Positions 47,301-56,549 of a stretch of 64,000 nucleotides of DNA are shown here, piece by piece. This stretch comes from Rutpela maculata (lineage: Eukaryota; Arthropoda; Insecta; Coleoptera; Cerambycidae). The notes under the pieces are model-generated. The model was not told where the DNA came from. It made no database searches and worked only from the letters and a program-made list of their open reading frames with translations. A program made the translations under genes and the position numbers. Position 1 is the stretch's first letter. Each line of letters starts with the position of its first letter. Where the stretch lies: contig OW386290.2 of assembly GCA_936432065.2 (NCBI GenBank), positions 145,463,677 to 145,527,676 of the forward strand. The letters are read 5' to 3'.

Positions 47301-50300
47301 AAAGTAAATTGTAATAAGAAGATATCTTTGAGATTGAGTTGGAAAATATTACGCTGCAAACACAGTTGTCTACTTCCGAGTGGTTCCAAGCGAATGTCTT
47401 ATGTTTAAATGATACCAAAACAGCAAATAAGGTATTTTCTACTCGTTGTATTGAAAATTATGAAAACCCAGATGATGTAAAATTTCTGGGAGTAGTTCTT
47501 GATCCAAAATTGTGCTGGGATCAATATGTGGATTATATTTCAAAAAAACTGACAAGGTGTGTTTATATGATAAACAATATCATAGGGGAAGTAAGTATTC
47601 TTAAATATTATTAGGACAGCCTATTTTTCATTATTCCAAGGCATCTTTTCTTATGCAGTTCTAACTTGGGGGCATACAGCTCATTTAGATAGGTTACGTC
47701 GTTCATAGGGATATACATGGCCATGATACAAGGTTCAATAATAAGATATCCTTGAGATATCTACGATTAGAAAAAAGTAAAAATGGGGTTAACTACTTTG
47801 CTCCCTCGTTTTTTAACAAACTCTCATTTCATATTACTTCTTTACCATACAATCAGTTTTGATGCCAGGTTAAACGACAAAAAGGTTTATTTATAAACAG
47901 AACTTTCTATAATTTTCAAGAATTTTTTTCGACTGATTTTGCAAATGAAATTGTATGAAATTTTTATTACTAATTTTAAAAATATTTTTAAGTGTAAAAC
48001 TTAACTGTTATTTATTGAAATTCCTATTTGTCAAAACATGCTCATAGTTTAACAGCCCATATGCTATATGAGATGCAATTAAAGAGTGATAAGCAATAGT
48101 TAGAATATTCATTGGTACAATATTGCTAAAATTTCTCAGGATTAAAATATTTTTTCTCAATTTATTTGCAAGGAAATCCACCTGGTAATTTCAATTTACC
48201 TTTGAATCGAGATAAAGTCTAAGAAGTTTGTTTTTTTCATCCGGATTATTTCCCGAAGCCCATGAGTAAAAATCGTATTTGTCGTTTTATTTTGGTTTAA
48301 GTGCAGTTTATTTCAAGAAAACCATCTTACCGCATTATAATGTGTAGCCTCCATGTGTTGCTGAAGTGCATTCAAATTTCCGTCAGATCTTAACAACGTG
48401 ATGTCATCTGCAAATAATATGAGGTCAATCTCCATTACATAGTTCAGATCGTTTACATAAATTAGAAATAAAGTGGGTCCCTAATACCGATCCCTGTGAC
48501 ACTCCACTTTTCATATCTAGGAAATCAGAATTCATATTTCTTACACTCGGGTACTGTCTAGGACAGGGACGCACCCAGAAAATTGGTGAGGGGGGGGCTA
48601 CGACAAATAATATGATTAACAAGGGCGGATCCAGAAAGGTTACTGGGAGGGGGCACTAACATTTTTAAGAATATCCCTTCGGACTCCGCGATCACTACTT
48701 TTTATCGCCTCATGGGGGGGGGGTGCAAATAATTTTTCACCTCGTACAAGAAGTGCCTCATGGGGGGGGGGGGGGGGGGTGCTATTAAAAATCTGAAAAA
48801 ACTTTTTCGCCTCGTGAGAAAAGTAGAAATAAAAATCCAGACAAAAAACAATGTCGCCTTGACAACGTAACAAATACTTTCCTCGAGGGGGGCAAGTGAT
48901 GCTGGCCTCCAGGGGGAAGGGGGGGGGTGCTTAAGCCCCCCCCCCCTTCAGTGCGCCTCTGGTCTAGGATTTGATAGCTCACAAGTGACTAATTCAACAT
49001 TGAGATACTTTAACTTTTCCAGCAGAACATGGAGTTCGGATACTGTCAAAAATCTTCTGCAAATCACAAAGGTAAGTCCAACGTCATCTTTTTTGACCGT
49101 CAACAATTTTATTTATATTGCATCATTTGATGAGTTATTGTTGCGAGAACCAAACTGATTATTGTAGAATCTTTCAAAATGGCCTATTAATTGACTTTTT
49201 ATAATTGTTTAAAAAATTATGGAAATTATTGGAACTACTGATACTGGTTAAAAAAAAATTGATAAAATACGGAAACAAGAATTATACATAGTATCACTGA
49301 TGCACTTTCACCTAACCAAGTTGGAATCATCGGGAGATGATTAACATTAAAAATATGGCAATCATGCCTAGAAAATTAAATTATTTTCAAATATCTTCGA
49401 AGAGTATCCTATTATTATTACTATAGGGCAATGTATTGCAATTTTTTTTAAAACAATTTTCTAAGATTTTTTTAAATCAAACATGAATACGGCACTAAGT
49501 TCTTCTTTTAAAGCAAGATATATTAATATGATATTCTAAGCAATTGAGTAATTTTTTTTCGTATTTACTTACTAAATTTCCGAAAATCTTATCAAAATAC
49601 ATTAATAGGTAATACTGGTGTCATACAGACCATGAATTTTGCCGACAACGGTCGACACTTGGCAGAACAAGACTACAACATTTGCATGAGGCAAGAGGAG
49701 GGTATGTGTACCATAGCGTACGAGCCGTGCCACGAGAATGCCTTCAGAATCAGCCCTAATACCGAAGATCAAATCGTTGAAGATGGCGATGGAACCGTGG
49801 ACTCTGGATCCGGAGACGGAGATGTGTCCCCTGGGGAGGGTAGACGCATGGAGATATGTAACGACAAAATTGTTATGCCTTGTGATTCGGACGATTTAAT
49901 ACTGGTAAGGGTAGTAGAAATATAGATCAGGGCCGGCTCAATGAAATTTTGCGCCCCAGGCCCTAAATAATATTTGCCAAACCGAACTGGGTTTTATTAT
50001 TTCTTTTGTGCATACCAATTTTCTGCAGATAATATGTACTTACCCCTGTAGCACAAGTTTATTGGGCCAATATCGGCACCAACATATTGGGCCAATATAA
50101 TGAGCGACAGATTTTGACAATAAATGCCCAATATTGCAATCAAATATTGGCATAATATTAGATATCAAGATTGGCATCATATTGGATACTAACATTGGTT
50201 CCATATTGGATACAATATAGGTATCATATTGGATACTAATATATAGGTCCTATATTGGATACTAACATATAGGCGCTATATTGGATACTAACATATAAGT

Positions 50301-53235
50301 GCTATATTGGATATCAACATAGGCACCATATATCTACACACTGTGTCTGAATTTCTGACATGGGCAACTGCAGGAGTTCCCATGTCAGAAATTTGGACAC
50401 ATTGTGTAGCACAGAGGTGCCTACATCAATTGGAAATTGAATGGATGTGGTTACCAAAATCTGAAAATTTTAAAAAGAATATTTATATGAAATTAAACAA
50501 AAACGCAAACAAATAAAAATTTAATTGTGATAATTACATAAAATATAAAGGGAAACAAAACACTTCTTCGAAACTTAAACAAAACCATAAACAAATAAGT
50601 GTAATTATTATTGTATACTCATTCATCTGTTGCGTTTCTTGAGGGACCATGATTTCTTGTGGATTCCCGAGATTTACTTTCCCATCTTTATCTGATGATC
50701 TAGCTAAGTATGCTAATATTGCGCGATTTATTTGCACATCTGTGACTTCTTTGAATTGACCTCTACATTAGTGAAAATCAGTTGACTACAGCAAACCCAC
50801 TAGTTTTACTTTCTAGACACTACGTCAAAGAATTTGAGCTTTCACAATCATTTCTTCTTTTGTTTACTTCTCCTGAATAGAACATAGCTAGGTACTTCCT
50901 TTTTCATTAGTTGGGCATTCATAGTTTTTGTGTGGTTGTCCTCTCCTCTTAAATATTGAATTTAAATCTAGAACGTTCCCTGTATTTTAATAATATTTAT
51001 GTAACAATAAATACGCATACCATTTTCCTCGTATTTTCCTATGTTTCTGTTAATTGCTGATTTACACCCATTAGTTCTTCGCCTGTGGTAAAAGTCATAT
51101 TTTAAAAATGTTGCGAGTTGATCTTCTCATTCTCACGCTTGATGCTGTTTACATCGCACCGAGGACCTTTGATCTATTTGAGAAAAAATGCTGAAATATT
51201 AAAAAACTCTAGGAATAAGTTAAATATATCATACTGCCTTAGTGTCTAATATTACTTTCTACATATTGCGCCAATATTGGTTAAATAACGTTAATATTGA
51301 ATCAGATTTGCTAACCATGGGAAAATATTGGCCCAATGTACAATCTGTATTTATAAAATAATTACGCATAGGTATTTAGACGAATGTAAAATACAGGTGT
51401 AATTAGTAGTATATATCATAGTGCCTAAATATGAATGATTTGCAAAAATATCCTGGATATTATACACCCACTATGCCACAATTTCTACATTAAACATGGA
51501 AGAAAGCAGACAAATACGCCAAGTAGGAATGTGGAAAATTACTAAAAACTAAACTATGTTTACTATTAATTATTATTGGAATGGGAACATGCACACTTAC
51601 CTATTAAATTATTGTAGTTGTCACAAGCTGCACACTGTATTTCATTAAGGAAATTGACAAATTTATGAAGCACTAACAACTGGCCGGCCTTCGGCAACAT
51701 GGCCGAAACTCGAATGTGTCACTGTTTCTGAATTTGCTATGGGCGGTAAATTTAAAATTAGAAATGTACATCATGTATTAAAATATACATTAATTGTTTT
51801 CATAGCAACTAACAAGGCGAATAGTATTTTATTATATAGTAATATAGGCTACTCAACCTTGAGCTATCAGCTGATTAAAAACATTTGAGTGAGTATTCAA
51901 ATAACAACATACCACGGGGAATATGACTCCTTTTATCCCTGAAGGCTCCGGAAGAGCCTTGTGCGGAAAGAGCTACACGTTTGGAGACAAGGAATGCACA
52001 TCCAATACCCGAGAGTATTTTGGGATTAATTTCTTTTTCAGAAAAAGTCCCAGTGCCGCGGCCTGGAATTGAACCCGGGACCTCTGGGTCAAAGTCAAGT
52101 TTGCTTGGCTCTAAACCAAGCATTCATATATATTTTAAGGTTGAAGACTCATTATATCGATGCTAATTTGTCAATAAATAAGTAAATAAAAATAATAAAG
52201 CATATTTGCTCAATGTTTGGAAATTAATATTAGTTTCTATACATTACGCCAATGTTGGTTAAATATTGTTAATTTGAATCTGGTTTGCCAATGTTTGTAA
52301 AACACTGGAAGTATATTGGTTTAATATATTGAAAACATAGCTGATAAGCATATTGGTACAATATTGGCTAAATCTGACATATATTGGCCCAGTATGCAAT
52401 ATAGGTAACATATTGTACCTATATCGACCCAATATGTTGTGCTACTAGGGTAAAAAAAGGCCTTCAAGTTATTTTTAAAGCAATTTGTTAAACCTTTTTG
52501 CTCTTTAAGACCTATTGGTTTTTTAGTCGCTTAATTGCTGCATTATTTAAAACCACAATAAACTCATTAAGTTTTATAGTGGATTTTAAATATTTTAAGT
52601 TTTGTGGTAGAGATCTATAAATCTTTAGGTTTTATGGGAGTTTTAAAATATAGTCTTTAAGTACTCCTTATGATCAAGCAATAAAACTAATAACTCTTAA
52701 GTAGTCTTACCCTCAATATATGTTATCATAAATACTATTTGCTTTTAACAATAATTGGAAAGGTTCCTTAAAACCTAATAGTTTTTTGGTAGCTTTATTA
52801 AGCCACGTTAAAATTTGTTGGTTTTATAAAGCACTTATAAATCCTTTGGTTCCCCCACTCACGCCTTTAAACTTGAGAGAGGGGGCATATAATGCATAGT
52901 AAATGCCACTTTGTGGGGAGCACGTGCCAGAACCAAATTGAAACTGAAGATATCTTTTACTACTTTACTACTTCTATATTTAGTGATTTATTACTATTTC
53001 TACAATATTCTATTATATTTTCCAGCCTGGCGAAGAGGGCATAATTCCTGGTTTCTGCGATTTAATACATTGCGGTTCGACACTGTGTCCCTCTGGCGAA
53101 ACGCCCTGCAGGATAGAGAGCAGTGTTACTCCCTTTGTGGTTGGAGTTCATTTTGGACCAAGTGCAAGAGAAGAATCCCCAGATGACAATTTAGGAATGT
53201 GCTTAACATACGAACAGCTACCCTGTAATGTTTAA
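32325..53235 (+). CDS. Secreted CUB-domain protein, eight exons (first exon provisional)
   Basis: Exons 2-8: 43709-43771, 43830-43916, 45116-45276, 46048-46156, 46209-46355, 49609-49904, 53026-53235; all GT-AG and in phase to the TAA stop. Exon 1 is proposed from the ATG at 32325 to donor GTAAAA (end 32442; alternative end 32502, also phase 1). The shorter form gives 396 residues. Residues 1-25 are a signal peptide. Residues 52-94 are a Cys-rich segment (EEEC, GVCMNTYECR, GFCALGFGVCCVF) like that preceding CUB domains in insect proteins. The CUB domain starts at C94, with pairs C94/C120 and C153/C172, the FRFDFIHFNL strand and TGVCEEDIF. Residues about 269-301 are an acidic Gly/Ser linker (EDQIVEDGDG, GSGDGDVS). 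The C-terminus has about eight cysteines. Role: extracellular binding protein, ligand unknown. Exons 2-8 are very secure; linking exon 1 across 11 kb of repeat-filled intron is inference, helped by the missing start in exon 2 and matching phase. Confidence 0.85.
32794..35276. repeat. Giant fold-back repeat, about 2.5 kb, in CUB intron 1
   Basis: The left end GTAACTAGAAAAAAAATTGTGC faces GCACAAATTTTTTTCGAGTTAC at the right. Further in, GGCCAAAGTTCACAAAAC / GTTTCGTGAACTTTGGCC and the CCCCCTATAG / CTATAGGGGG blocks also pair. The arms are diverged and interrupted by module D copy 3 (33840-34536). It is related to the fold-backs at 24075 and 36912 through the inner phrases. Confidence 0.8.
33840..34536 (-). 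repeat. Dispersed module D, copy 3 (inverse)
   Basis: Reverse complement of the 10121-10805 copy: from CTTCCACATCCAGTGGAAGT through ATGTCGT, the CCCCCACTACCACCCCC block, to AGTGATTCCTTGGGCAGCGG. It lies within the right part of the 2.5-kb fold-back, in CUB intron 1. Confidence 0.8.
35277..36911. other. CUB intron 1, no exon or intact element seen
   Basis: Holds a short ATAG microsatellite (35801-35819) and transposon-end wording (ACACCCTGTATATTTTTACA near 36070). No splice-flanked coding sequence was recognised. Confidence 0.4.
36912..38714. repeat. Giant fold-back element, best-preserved copy, about 1.8 kb, in CUB intron 1
   Basis: The outer tips TTACTGTAACTAGAGG and CCTCTAGGTACTGTA pair. 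Inward, TGTCATATTGAACGGATTTC / GAAATCCGTTCAATATGACA and TTTCTATATTGTGCGGG / CCGCACAATATAGAAA pair, and the arms continue nearly to the centre at about 37810, roughly 850 bp each. Same family as 24075-25664 (shared tip and shared CACCCCCTCTCA block). No transposase frame. Confidence 0.9.
38738..38920 (+). pseudogene. CXC (tesmin/TSO1-like) cysteine-motif fragment
   Basis: An open stretch reads GCRKSLSIHCSDKN, NRKCACFKEGLKCC, NECKCRSCNN and then an acidic end DFEADMNELECY before TAA. The Cys pattern (K-C-x-C-F-x5-K-C, then C-K-C-x2-C-x-N) is that of one CXC repeat. No start codon is present, so it is an exon or a fragment of a longer gene, probably carried by a transposon; it begins 24 bp after the tip of the giant fold-back. 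Whether it is still expressed is unknown. Confidence 0.6.
38921..39849. other. CUB intron 1, no exon seen
   Basis: AT-rich; a short GC-richer patch at about 39270-39335 (CCGACCGGAACCGTCAG) has no recognised function. No coding support. Confidence 0.35.
39850..40690 (-). mobile_element. Non-LTR retrotransposon fragment, antisense in CUB intron 1
   Basis: The minus strand has HGVPQGSVPGPLLYLIYIND (about 40573-40515) and, downstream, the LINE C-terminal block (QQKKVIRILVSVKFTEHCQP, LGNMPLPLLFVYYSL, HQHNTRTARLLRVPRYR, to about 39856). Frameshifts separate them. A (GA)n stretch at about 40648-40664 interrupts the palm region. Confidence 0.82.
40948..41179 (+). mobile_element. Short non-autonomous Helitron
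   Basis: Starts TCTAATATATAAAAATCTCG after an A and ends GGGTCAGCTAG before a T, 232 bp. The internal phrase CTCCGAAACGGCTTGACCGA followed by TTTTATGAAATTTT is a common insect Helitron sequence. It shares the CAGCTAGT terminus with the Helitron at 17284-19950. Confidence 0.75.
41226..41840 (-). repeat. Dispersed module D, copy 4 (inverse, diverged)
   Basis: Contains CTTCTACATCCACGTAGTGG, GTCATGAAACGTCGAGAT, TTGAAGGGTTGGGGGGTAAA and a doubled TAAATTGTGATTTAGTGTG block in the order expected for module D on the minus strand. Clearly older than copies 1-3. Confidence 0.65.
41954..42099. mobile_element. MITE with perfect 11-bp terminal repeats
   Basis: The ends CCGTGCGTGTA and TACACGCACGG are exact inverses; a second inverse pair, TAGGCATAG / CTATGCCTA, lies inside. 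146 bp, no coding. Flanks are AT-rich (ATA / AAT), so the target duplication is ambiguous. Confidence 0.8.
42100..43708. other. End of CUB intron 1, no further element named
   Basis: AT-rich intron sequence, with a polypyrimidine tract and TTTTTAG acceptor just before exon 2. GC-rich words at about 42640-42685 (ACCGGCAGGTACAAAGCACC) were not assigned. Confidence 0.4.
44250..44630. repeat. Dispersed palindromic repeat, second copy of about 6230-6400
   Basis: Left part CGTATTTTTGTGTGCTTAATCA and right part TTTTTGATTAAGCACAGACA (about 44600-44620) are inverse to each other; AGCAAAATGTTAC (about 44580) also occurs inversely at 6328-6340 as GTAACATTTTGCT. It carries the hAT insertion listed at 44282-44458. 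Confidence 0.65.
44282..44458. mobile_element. hAT-type MITE with perfect 8-bp duplication, inserted in a dispersed repeat
   Basis: 177 bp with ends CGGGGACGTCTTAAGGCAT and CAGGGACGTCTTAAGCAT (right end, minus strand). Both flanks are CTTAATCA (44274-44281, 44459-44466). The flanking host sequence CGTATTTTTGTGTGCTTAAT also exists without insertion at about 6294-6325, which is a paralogous empty site. Confidence 0.94.
44661..44820. repeat. Palindromic MITE, about 67-bp arms
   Basis: AGACCAAATTAGATGAGATT...GGCAGATAGACAAAACCAAT faces ATTGGTTTTTGTCTATCTGC...TAATTTGGTC with few mismatches around a 26-bp loop. It lies in CUB intron 3 (43917-45115). Confidence 0.88.
45331..45891. mobile_element. 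MITE with about 25-bp terminal repeats, carrying a nested hAT
   Basis: Left GTACACACAAAGTAGCTTTGCG and right (minus strand) GTACACAAAGAAGCATTGCGG are inverse repeats. In CUB intron 4 (45277-46047). The hAT insertion at 45540-45842 divides it; without the insert it is about 250 bp. The exact ends are uncertain by a few bases. Confidence 0.65.
45540..45842. mobile_element. hAT-type MITE with perfect 8-bp duplication
   Basis: 303 bp with ends CAGTGTTGCCAGCGTCAGC and CAGTGTTGTCAGCATTGC (right, minus strand), flanked by ACCTACTT on both sides (45532-45539, 45843-45850). The interior has a C-run and TAGCCC words. The ends belong to the same family as the element at 56550-57310. Confidence 0.93.
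46840..47950 (+). mobile_element. Degraded non-LTR retrotransposon in CUB intron 6
   Basis: Frames read GQFGFRL, CDLSKAFDCVRHN (about 47023-47060), GVPQGSVLGPPLFLIYVNDF (about 47190-47250) and KFLGVVLDPKLCWDQYVDYI (about 47480-47540). The catalytic YADD position reads YAVV, and several frameshifts are present, so it cannot be active. Confidence 0.85.
48060..49200 (-). mobile_element. Non-LTR retrotransposon fragment, antisense in CUB intron 6
   Basis: The minus strand reads FGSRNNSSNDAI-like sequence near 49150-49110, KSGVSQGSVLG (about 48520-48488), a frame slip, LIYVNDLNYVME and LFADDIT (about 48410-48390). It is split by the hAT MITE at 48564-48961; removing that MITE and one target copy restores continuity across GTCTAGGA. 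Confidence 0.8.
48564..48961. mobile_element. hAT-type MITE with perfect 8-bp duplication, inside an antisense LINE
   Basis: 398 bp, ends CAGGGACGCACCCAG and CAGAGGCGCACTG (right, minus strand), flanked by GTCTAGGA (48556-48563, 48962-48969). The interior contains very long G or C runs (18 G near 48760) and a second hAT-like end word GGGCGGATCCAGAAAGG near 48625, so another element may be nested within. It shares interior sequence with 21118-21507. Confidence 0.9.
50043..52447. mobile_element. 2.4-kb element with ATATTGG-rich terminal arrays and TA flanks
   Basis: The left end CCCCTGTAGCACAA and right end (minus strand) CCCTAGTAGCACAA are inverse and flanked by TA. Both ends continue into arrays rich in ATATTGG. 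The left one (50060-50335) has about 27-31-bp units such as CATATTGGATACTAACAT; the right one is at 51250-51340 and 52190-52440. The middle has no recognisable transposase. It lies in CUB intron 7 (49905-53025). A CAGGGCCGGCTCAATG word just left of it (49928) resembles the end of a different, hAT-like repeat. Confidence 0.75.
52030..52125 (-). repeat. tRNA-derived SINE-like relic
   Basis: The minus strand has GAGGTCCCGGGTTCAATTCC, a pol III B box differing from consensus at one base (GGTTCAATTCC, 52075-52065), in tRNA T-arm context. No complete cloverleaf or good A box was found, so it is a SINE remnant, not a tRNA gene. It lies within the ATATTGG element. Confidence 0.55.
52448..53025. repeat. 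Diverged relative of the 154-bp-array element, end of CUB intron 7
   Basis: Repeated TTTTAAG / TTTTATGGG wording resembles the flanks of the tandem array at 7690-8490. The intron ends with TTTTCCAG before exon 8. No exon within. Confidence 0.4.
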
Positions 53236-53711
53236 TTCTATGTAGGTTATAAGATAATATACAGTGTGAGCCAGCTTTGATATGAAATTAGGTCTATACT
53301 TGCTAGGCAGAATGATGCTTGAAATATTATTGTACCAGTCTAGTAGGTTCACGGGGTCACTTTCAGTGCCTCATAAATTAAAAATTAATGAATAGTTACA
53401 ATTTTACACGAGAAAAAATTTGTATCGGGCTATCATATCGCGATACGAATTTTGAGGTTTAGATAAGCTTAAAAAAAGGCGTGCATACAAGTCATTTATC
53501 ATTTTTTATCATTATCATTTTTTTAATACAATTTCCAAGAAATCTCTTAATTTTAGAAATAAATGCAAAAAAACAGAATACCCTAGGATCTTTATAGGCT
53601 TTAAAATTAATCAATAACATCGACGCTGCGTGACGTCATTCACTCCTAGTTGCATTTTTATTCTCCTCTTTTCGGTACTTATATGCTGCATACTCAGTCA
53701 GTATAACTTTT
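53236..53711. other. Downstream of the CUB gene, no gene seen
   Basis: Probable 3' UTR and intergenic DNA. No canonical AATAAA lies close to the stop; one AATAAA occurs near 53560. No coding. Confidence 0.4.
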
Positions 53712-54308
53712 GAGGTCGACAGTCATGCGACGTCAGCGATCTTTTTGAGCTTGGTGGGGTGGGGGGGGGGGGGGGTCATTGGTGAGTGTATTGGTGAATT
53801 GTGGGCACGTTACGCGATCGGGGTTTTCCGCCATCTTGAAAAAATGGTTAAGAACCTTTCTTTTCAAATATCTCGGCTTCTGTTGAGGCTACATAAAAAA
53901 CAAAAGAGCTGTAGTGCAAACTATTGTTCGAAAATAAAAATTAAAAAAACAAATCTGTAGGTTTTTTCCTGCTCTCCAAATTTTATATAGAACAATTTTG
54001 TCGTGCGAGAAACCGCGAGCCGCGCCCTCATTTCAAACTTTCTTTCGCAATAAACAAAAAGCTATCAGTCCTACGAGAAAAAATATATAGCGCATGAACC
54101 ATGGAAAATTTTACGCCTTTAATACGTCGTATTTGTTTTTTATGTAGCCTCAATATAGAAGCCGAAATATGTGAAAAACGGTTTTTAACCATTTTTCCAA
54201 GATGGCGGAAAACCCTGGTCTCGTAACAACAATTCACCAATACGCTCACCAATGACCTCCCCACTAAGCCCCAAAAGATCGCTGACGTCGCATGACTGTC
54301 GACCTCCA
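53712..54308. repeat. Palindromic element, about 200-bp arms, with a long G run
   Basis: GAGGTCGACAGTCATGCGAC at the left faces GTCGCATGACTGTCGACCTC at the right. ATTGGTGAGTGTATTGGTGAAT / ATTCACCAATACGCTCACCAAT and CCGCCATCTTG / CAAGATGGCGG also pair. A run of about 16 G (about 53761-53776) marks the left arm only, where the right arm has a short CCCC. The loop is about 230 bp. Confidence 0.88.
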
Positions 54309-55499
54309 CCTTAGCGATTTCATTTATACTCAGATCGACCTCAAATTTTCAGTGTTATTCGACGATTACTTTGCATAAACGTTCTAAAAAGTCAAATGTG
54401 AAATTTGACTAAATGACCCCCATTCTTGTTAGCTTGTGATTTTATACAATGCTGTTCTGAGTATCTCATTTGCGCCATTTTATATGAATGGAAAGCGTGA
54501 AATATAAAGTTTAAGGATTAGCTGCTCACCCTGTATATTCCTGTATATTAGCAAGATATGAAAAACTAGTCACTTGTATAATGCATTTATTGATTTATTA
54601 AAAAAATATAATAAAAACTGGCTATATTATTTTGAAATATTTACTCATGCCGGGGGTCCTATAAATGTCTTCCTTGATTGGGGTGAAAAAACAGAAACAG
54701 AAGCTACAGAATGTAACTTTGTGCTTTTGGACTCTATCTCTGTCGCACGTACAACACGACGCCACTAGATGGTGTGTTAGACATAGTTTTCTTGGGAATC
54801 CTGGGTGGCGTGCTTGTGTACTTTTCGCAATAGAAGTCGTATTGCCAATTTTAGGATAAAATAAATGGTCATGATACTATGAAATAGGATAGATGTTTGA
54901 AACGGACAATAACTAGCTGCCTAGTTATAGTTGCTATAGTTCTTTGGTATATGCACAATATATCAACGGACAGCAGAGTAGCCCTGCTTGCCATAAATAA
55001 CTGTAGGACAGGCTCTTTGCTGGTTTTGGAAATTAGAAAGGCCCTAGATGTGCTCCCACAAAAAAAATAGTGTCCAGGTCCGTTGGATGAAAGGATACGA
55101 TGGAATTCAGGGTACAAGTTTTTTTTTTATTTAAATGATTAATAACTTTTTTATTTACTGATTGATTTTTTTTCAAAAGCCTCCTCTAGCTAACGCCAAC
55201 TTACTTTCCAAATTTCTGTACAATCGGACTATTCTTTCTTCAGTTATCGTGATTACAAGAAACGTGATGGACAGACGGACAGACGGACATTTTGAAAGTT
55301 GTTCAGAATTCGCCCAAGGAACAATTTTAGTTTCTTAAATGTATACAAGGGTGCTATAAAACTATTTATAAAATGCCTTGAAAAATCTATTTTGCTGTAA
55401 CAATATCCTTAATACCATCATAAAGCGACTTGTAGACTAAAAGGGCTCACCCTTATGAAGGTTGTTGTTATTAAGGCCTATTTTAAATTCCATCATAAA
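54309..55499. other. Intergenic, no gene seen
   Basis: No recognisable protein. The words GACAGACGGACAGACGG near 55270 are a short low-complexity patch. Confidence 0.35.
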
Positions 55500-55618
55500 A
55501 CTCCTTAGTGAGGCATAGTGCTGCTCTTGAAAACCTTGTTCGGGCCGTTTTAAAACCTTTCTTAAAACCTATTTTAAAGCTGTCAGAAGCTTTTCTATTA
55601 GCTTCCTGCATTTCTAGA
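55500..55618 (-). repeat. Diverged inverse unit of the 154-bp tandem family
   Basis: Read on the minus strand it follows the 7690-8490 unit: TGCAGGAAGCT, TTTAAAATAGGTTTTAAGAA, CGGCCCGAACAAGGTTTTCA, CACTATGCCTCACTAAG. The flanking 55311-55370 also matches 8545-8600 inversely (AACAATTTT...TTTCTTAAAT...GGGTGCTATAAAACTA). Confidence 0.8.
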
Positions 55619-55960
55619 TCTACGATTTAAAAGGTAATAAAAAGCTATAAGGTATGACAAAAAATTAAAACCAACGGCAGTTTATCGTTAAAACTACATA
55701 AGAAAGGCCCAAAAAACAAGAGCCCCTCAGAAATAATAATGTTTTTAATATCCATACAAAATTTGCATAGACACACGTAATCAGCAAATTTAAAAAAGTG
55801 GGCTGCTTCTCGGTTCCCACGGTAATTTTCAGTCGTTTCTTGTAATTCTACCCTTAATTTGCTAACGAAAAAGTGATAATTATTGATAATTATAATTGTG
55901 AGATTGACCTTGAATATTTTTATGTAACAAGAAAAACATGGCCGGCCAACTAAAAACCTA

Positions 55961-56532
55961 ATTGACGATTTGCACGAAAGAAAGTTTGGTAAAAAGTGTC
56001 ATGGCGCACAGTATAATGGTATCACTGTAATTCACTGTACATGTTTACCAACTCGACTAATTTCCAAACTTTGCAACAATTAAATACCTATAATATAATA
56101 ATCATAACATTGTTTTCATTATCTTTAATGTTAAACCTACTTCTATTGAATATAAATAATCTTTATTAGGTTGTTTCGTAGTCTACAATATTTAAAAAAC
56201 GTCGAATTATGCAATTTGTCAATCACTGCTGCCAACTCTTCTAATAAACTGAGTGTTGGAAACAGTGTTTGACAAATTGCATAATTCGACGTTTTTTAAA
56301 TATTATAGACTACGAAACAACCTAATAGAGACGATTTATATTCAATGGAAGCAGGTTTAACATTAAAGATAATGAAAACGATGTTATGATTATTATATTA
56401 TATGTATTTAATTGTTGCAAAGTTTGGAAATTAGACGAGTTGGTCAACATGTGCAGTGAATTACAGTGATCCATTATACTGTGCGCCATGACACTTTTTA
56501 CCAAACTTTCTTTCGTGCAAATCGTCAATTGT
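55961..56532. repeat. Palindromic element, about 260-bp arms
   Basis: Left AATTGACGATTTGCACGAAA faces TTTCGTGCAAATCGTCAATT at the right. Pairing continues through GGTAAAAAGTGTCATGGCGC, CAACTCGACTAATTTCCAAA and CGTCGAATTATGCAATTTGT to a loop near 56245. Arms are nearly identical by eye, which suggests youth or gene conversion. Confidence 0.93.
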
Positions 56533-56549
56533 CATTTTACAGTCCTCTC

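Larger units (their letters stand above)
46449..49412. repeat. Inverted repeat pair flanking two opposed LINE fragments in CUB intron 6
   Basis: The arm at about 46449-46545 (AATACTCTTC ... TTAATCATCTCCCGATGATG) is inverse to the arm at about 49315-49412 (CATCGGGAGATGATTAA ... GAAGAGTATCC). Between them lie a plus-strand LINE (46840-47950) and a minus-strand LINE (48060-49200). It may be an inverted duplication or two insertions into a fold-back. Confidence 0.6.

Noticed and set aside
50307..50737. Two short opposing open frames inside the ATATTGG element
   Set aside because: No homology, no splice or promoter context; expected by chance.
51875..52166. Possible tRNA gene
   Set aside because: Only a B box and T-arm-like context are present; no cloverleaf or A box at the right distance. 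It fits a SINE relic.
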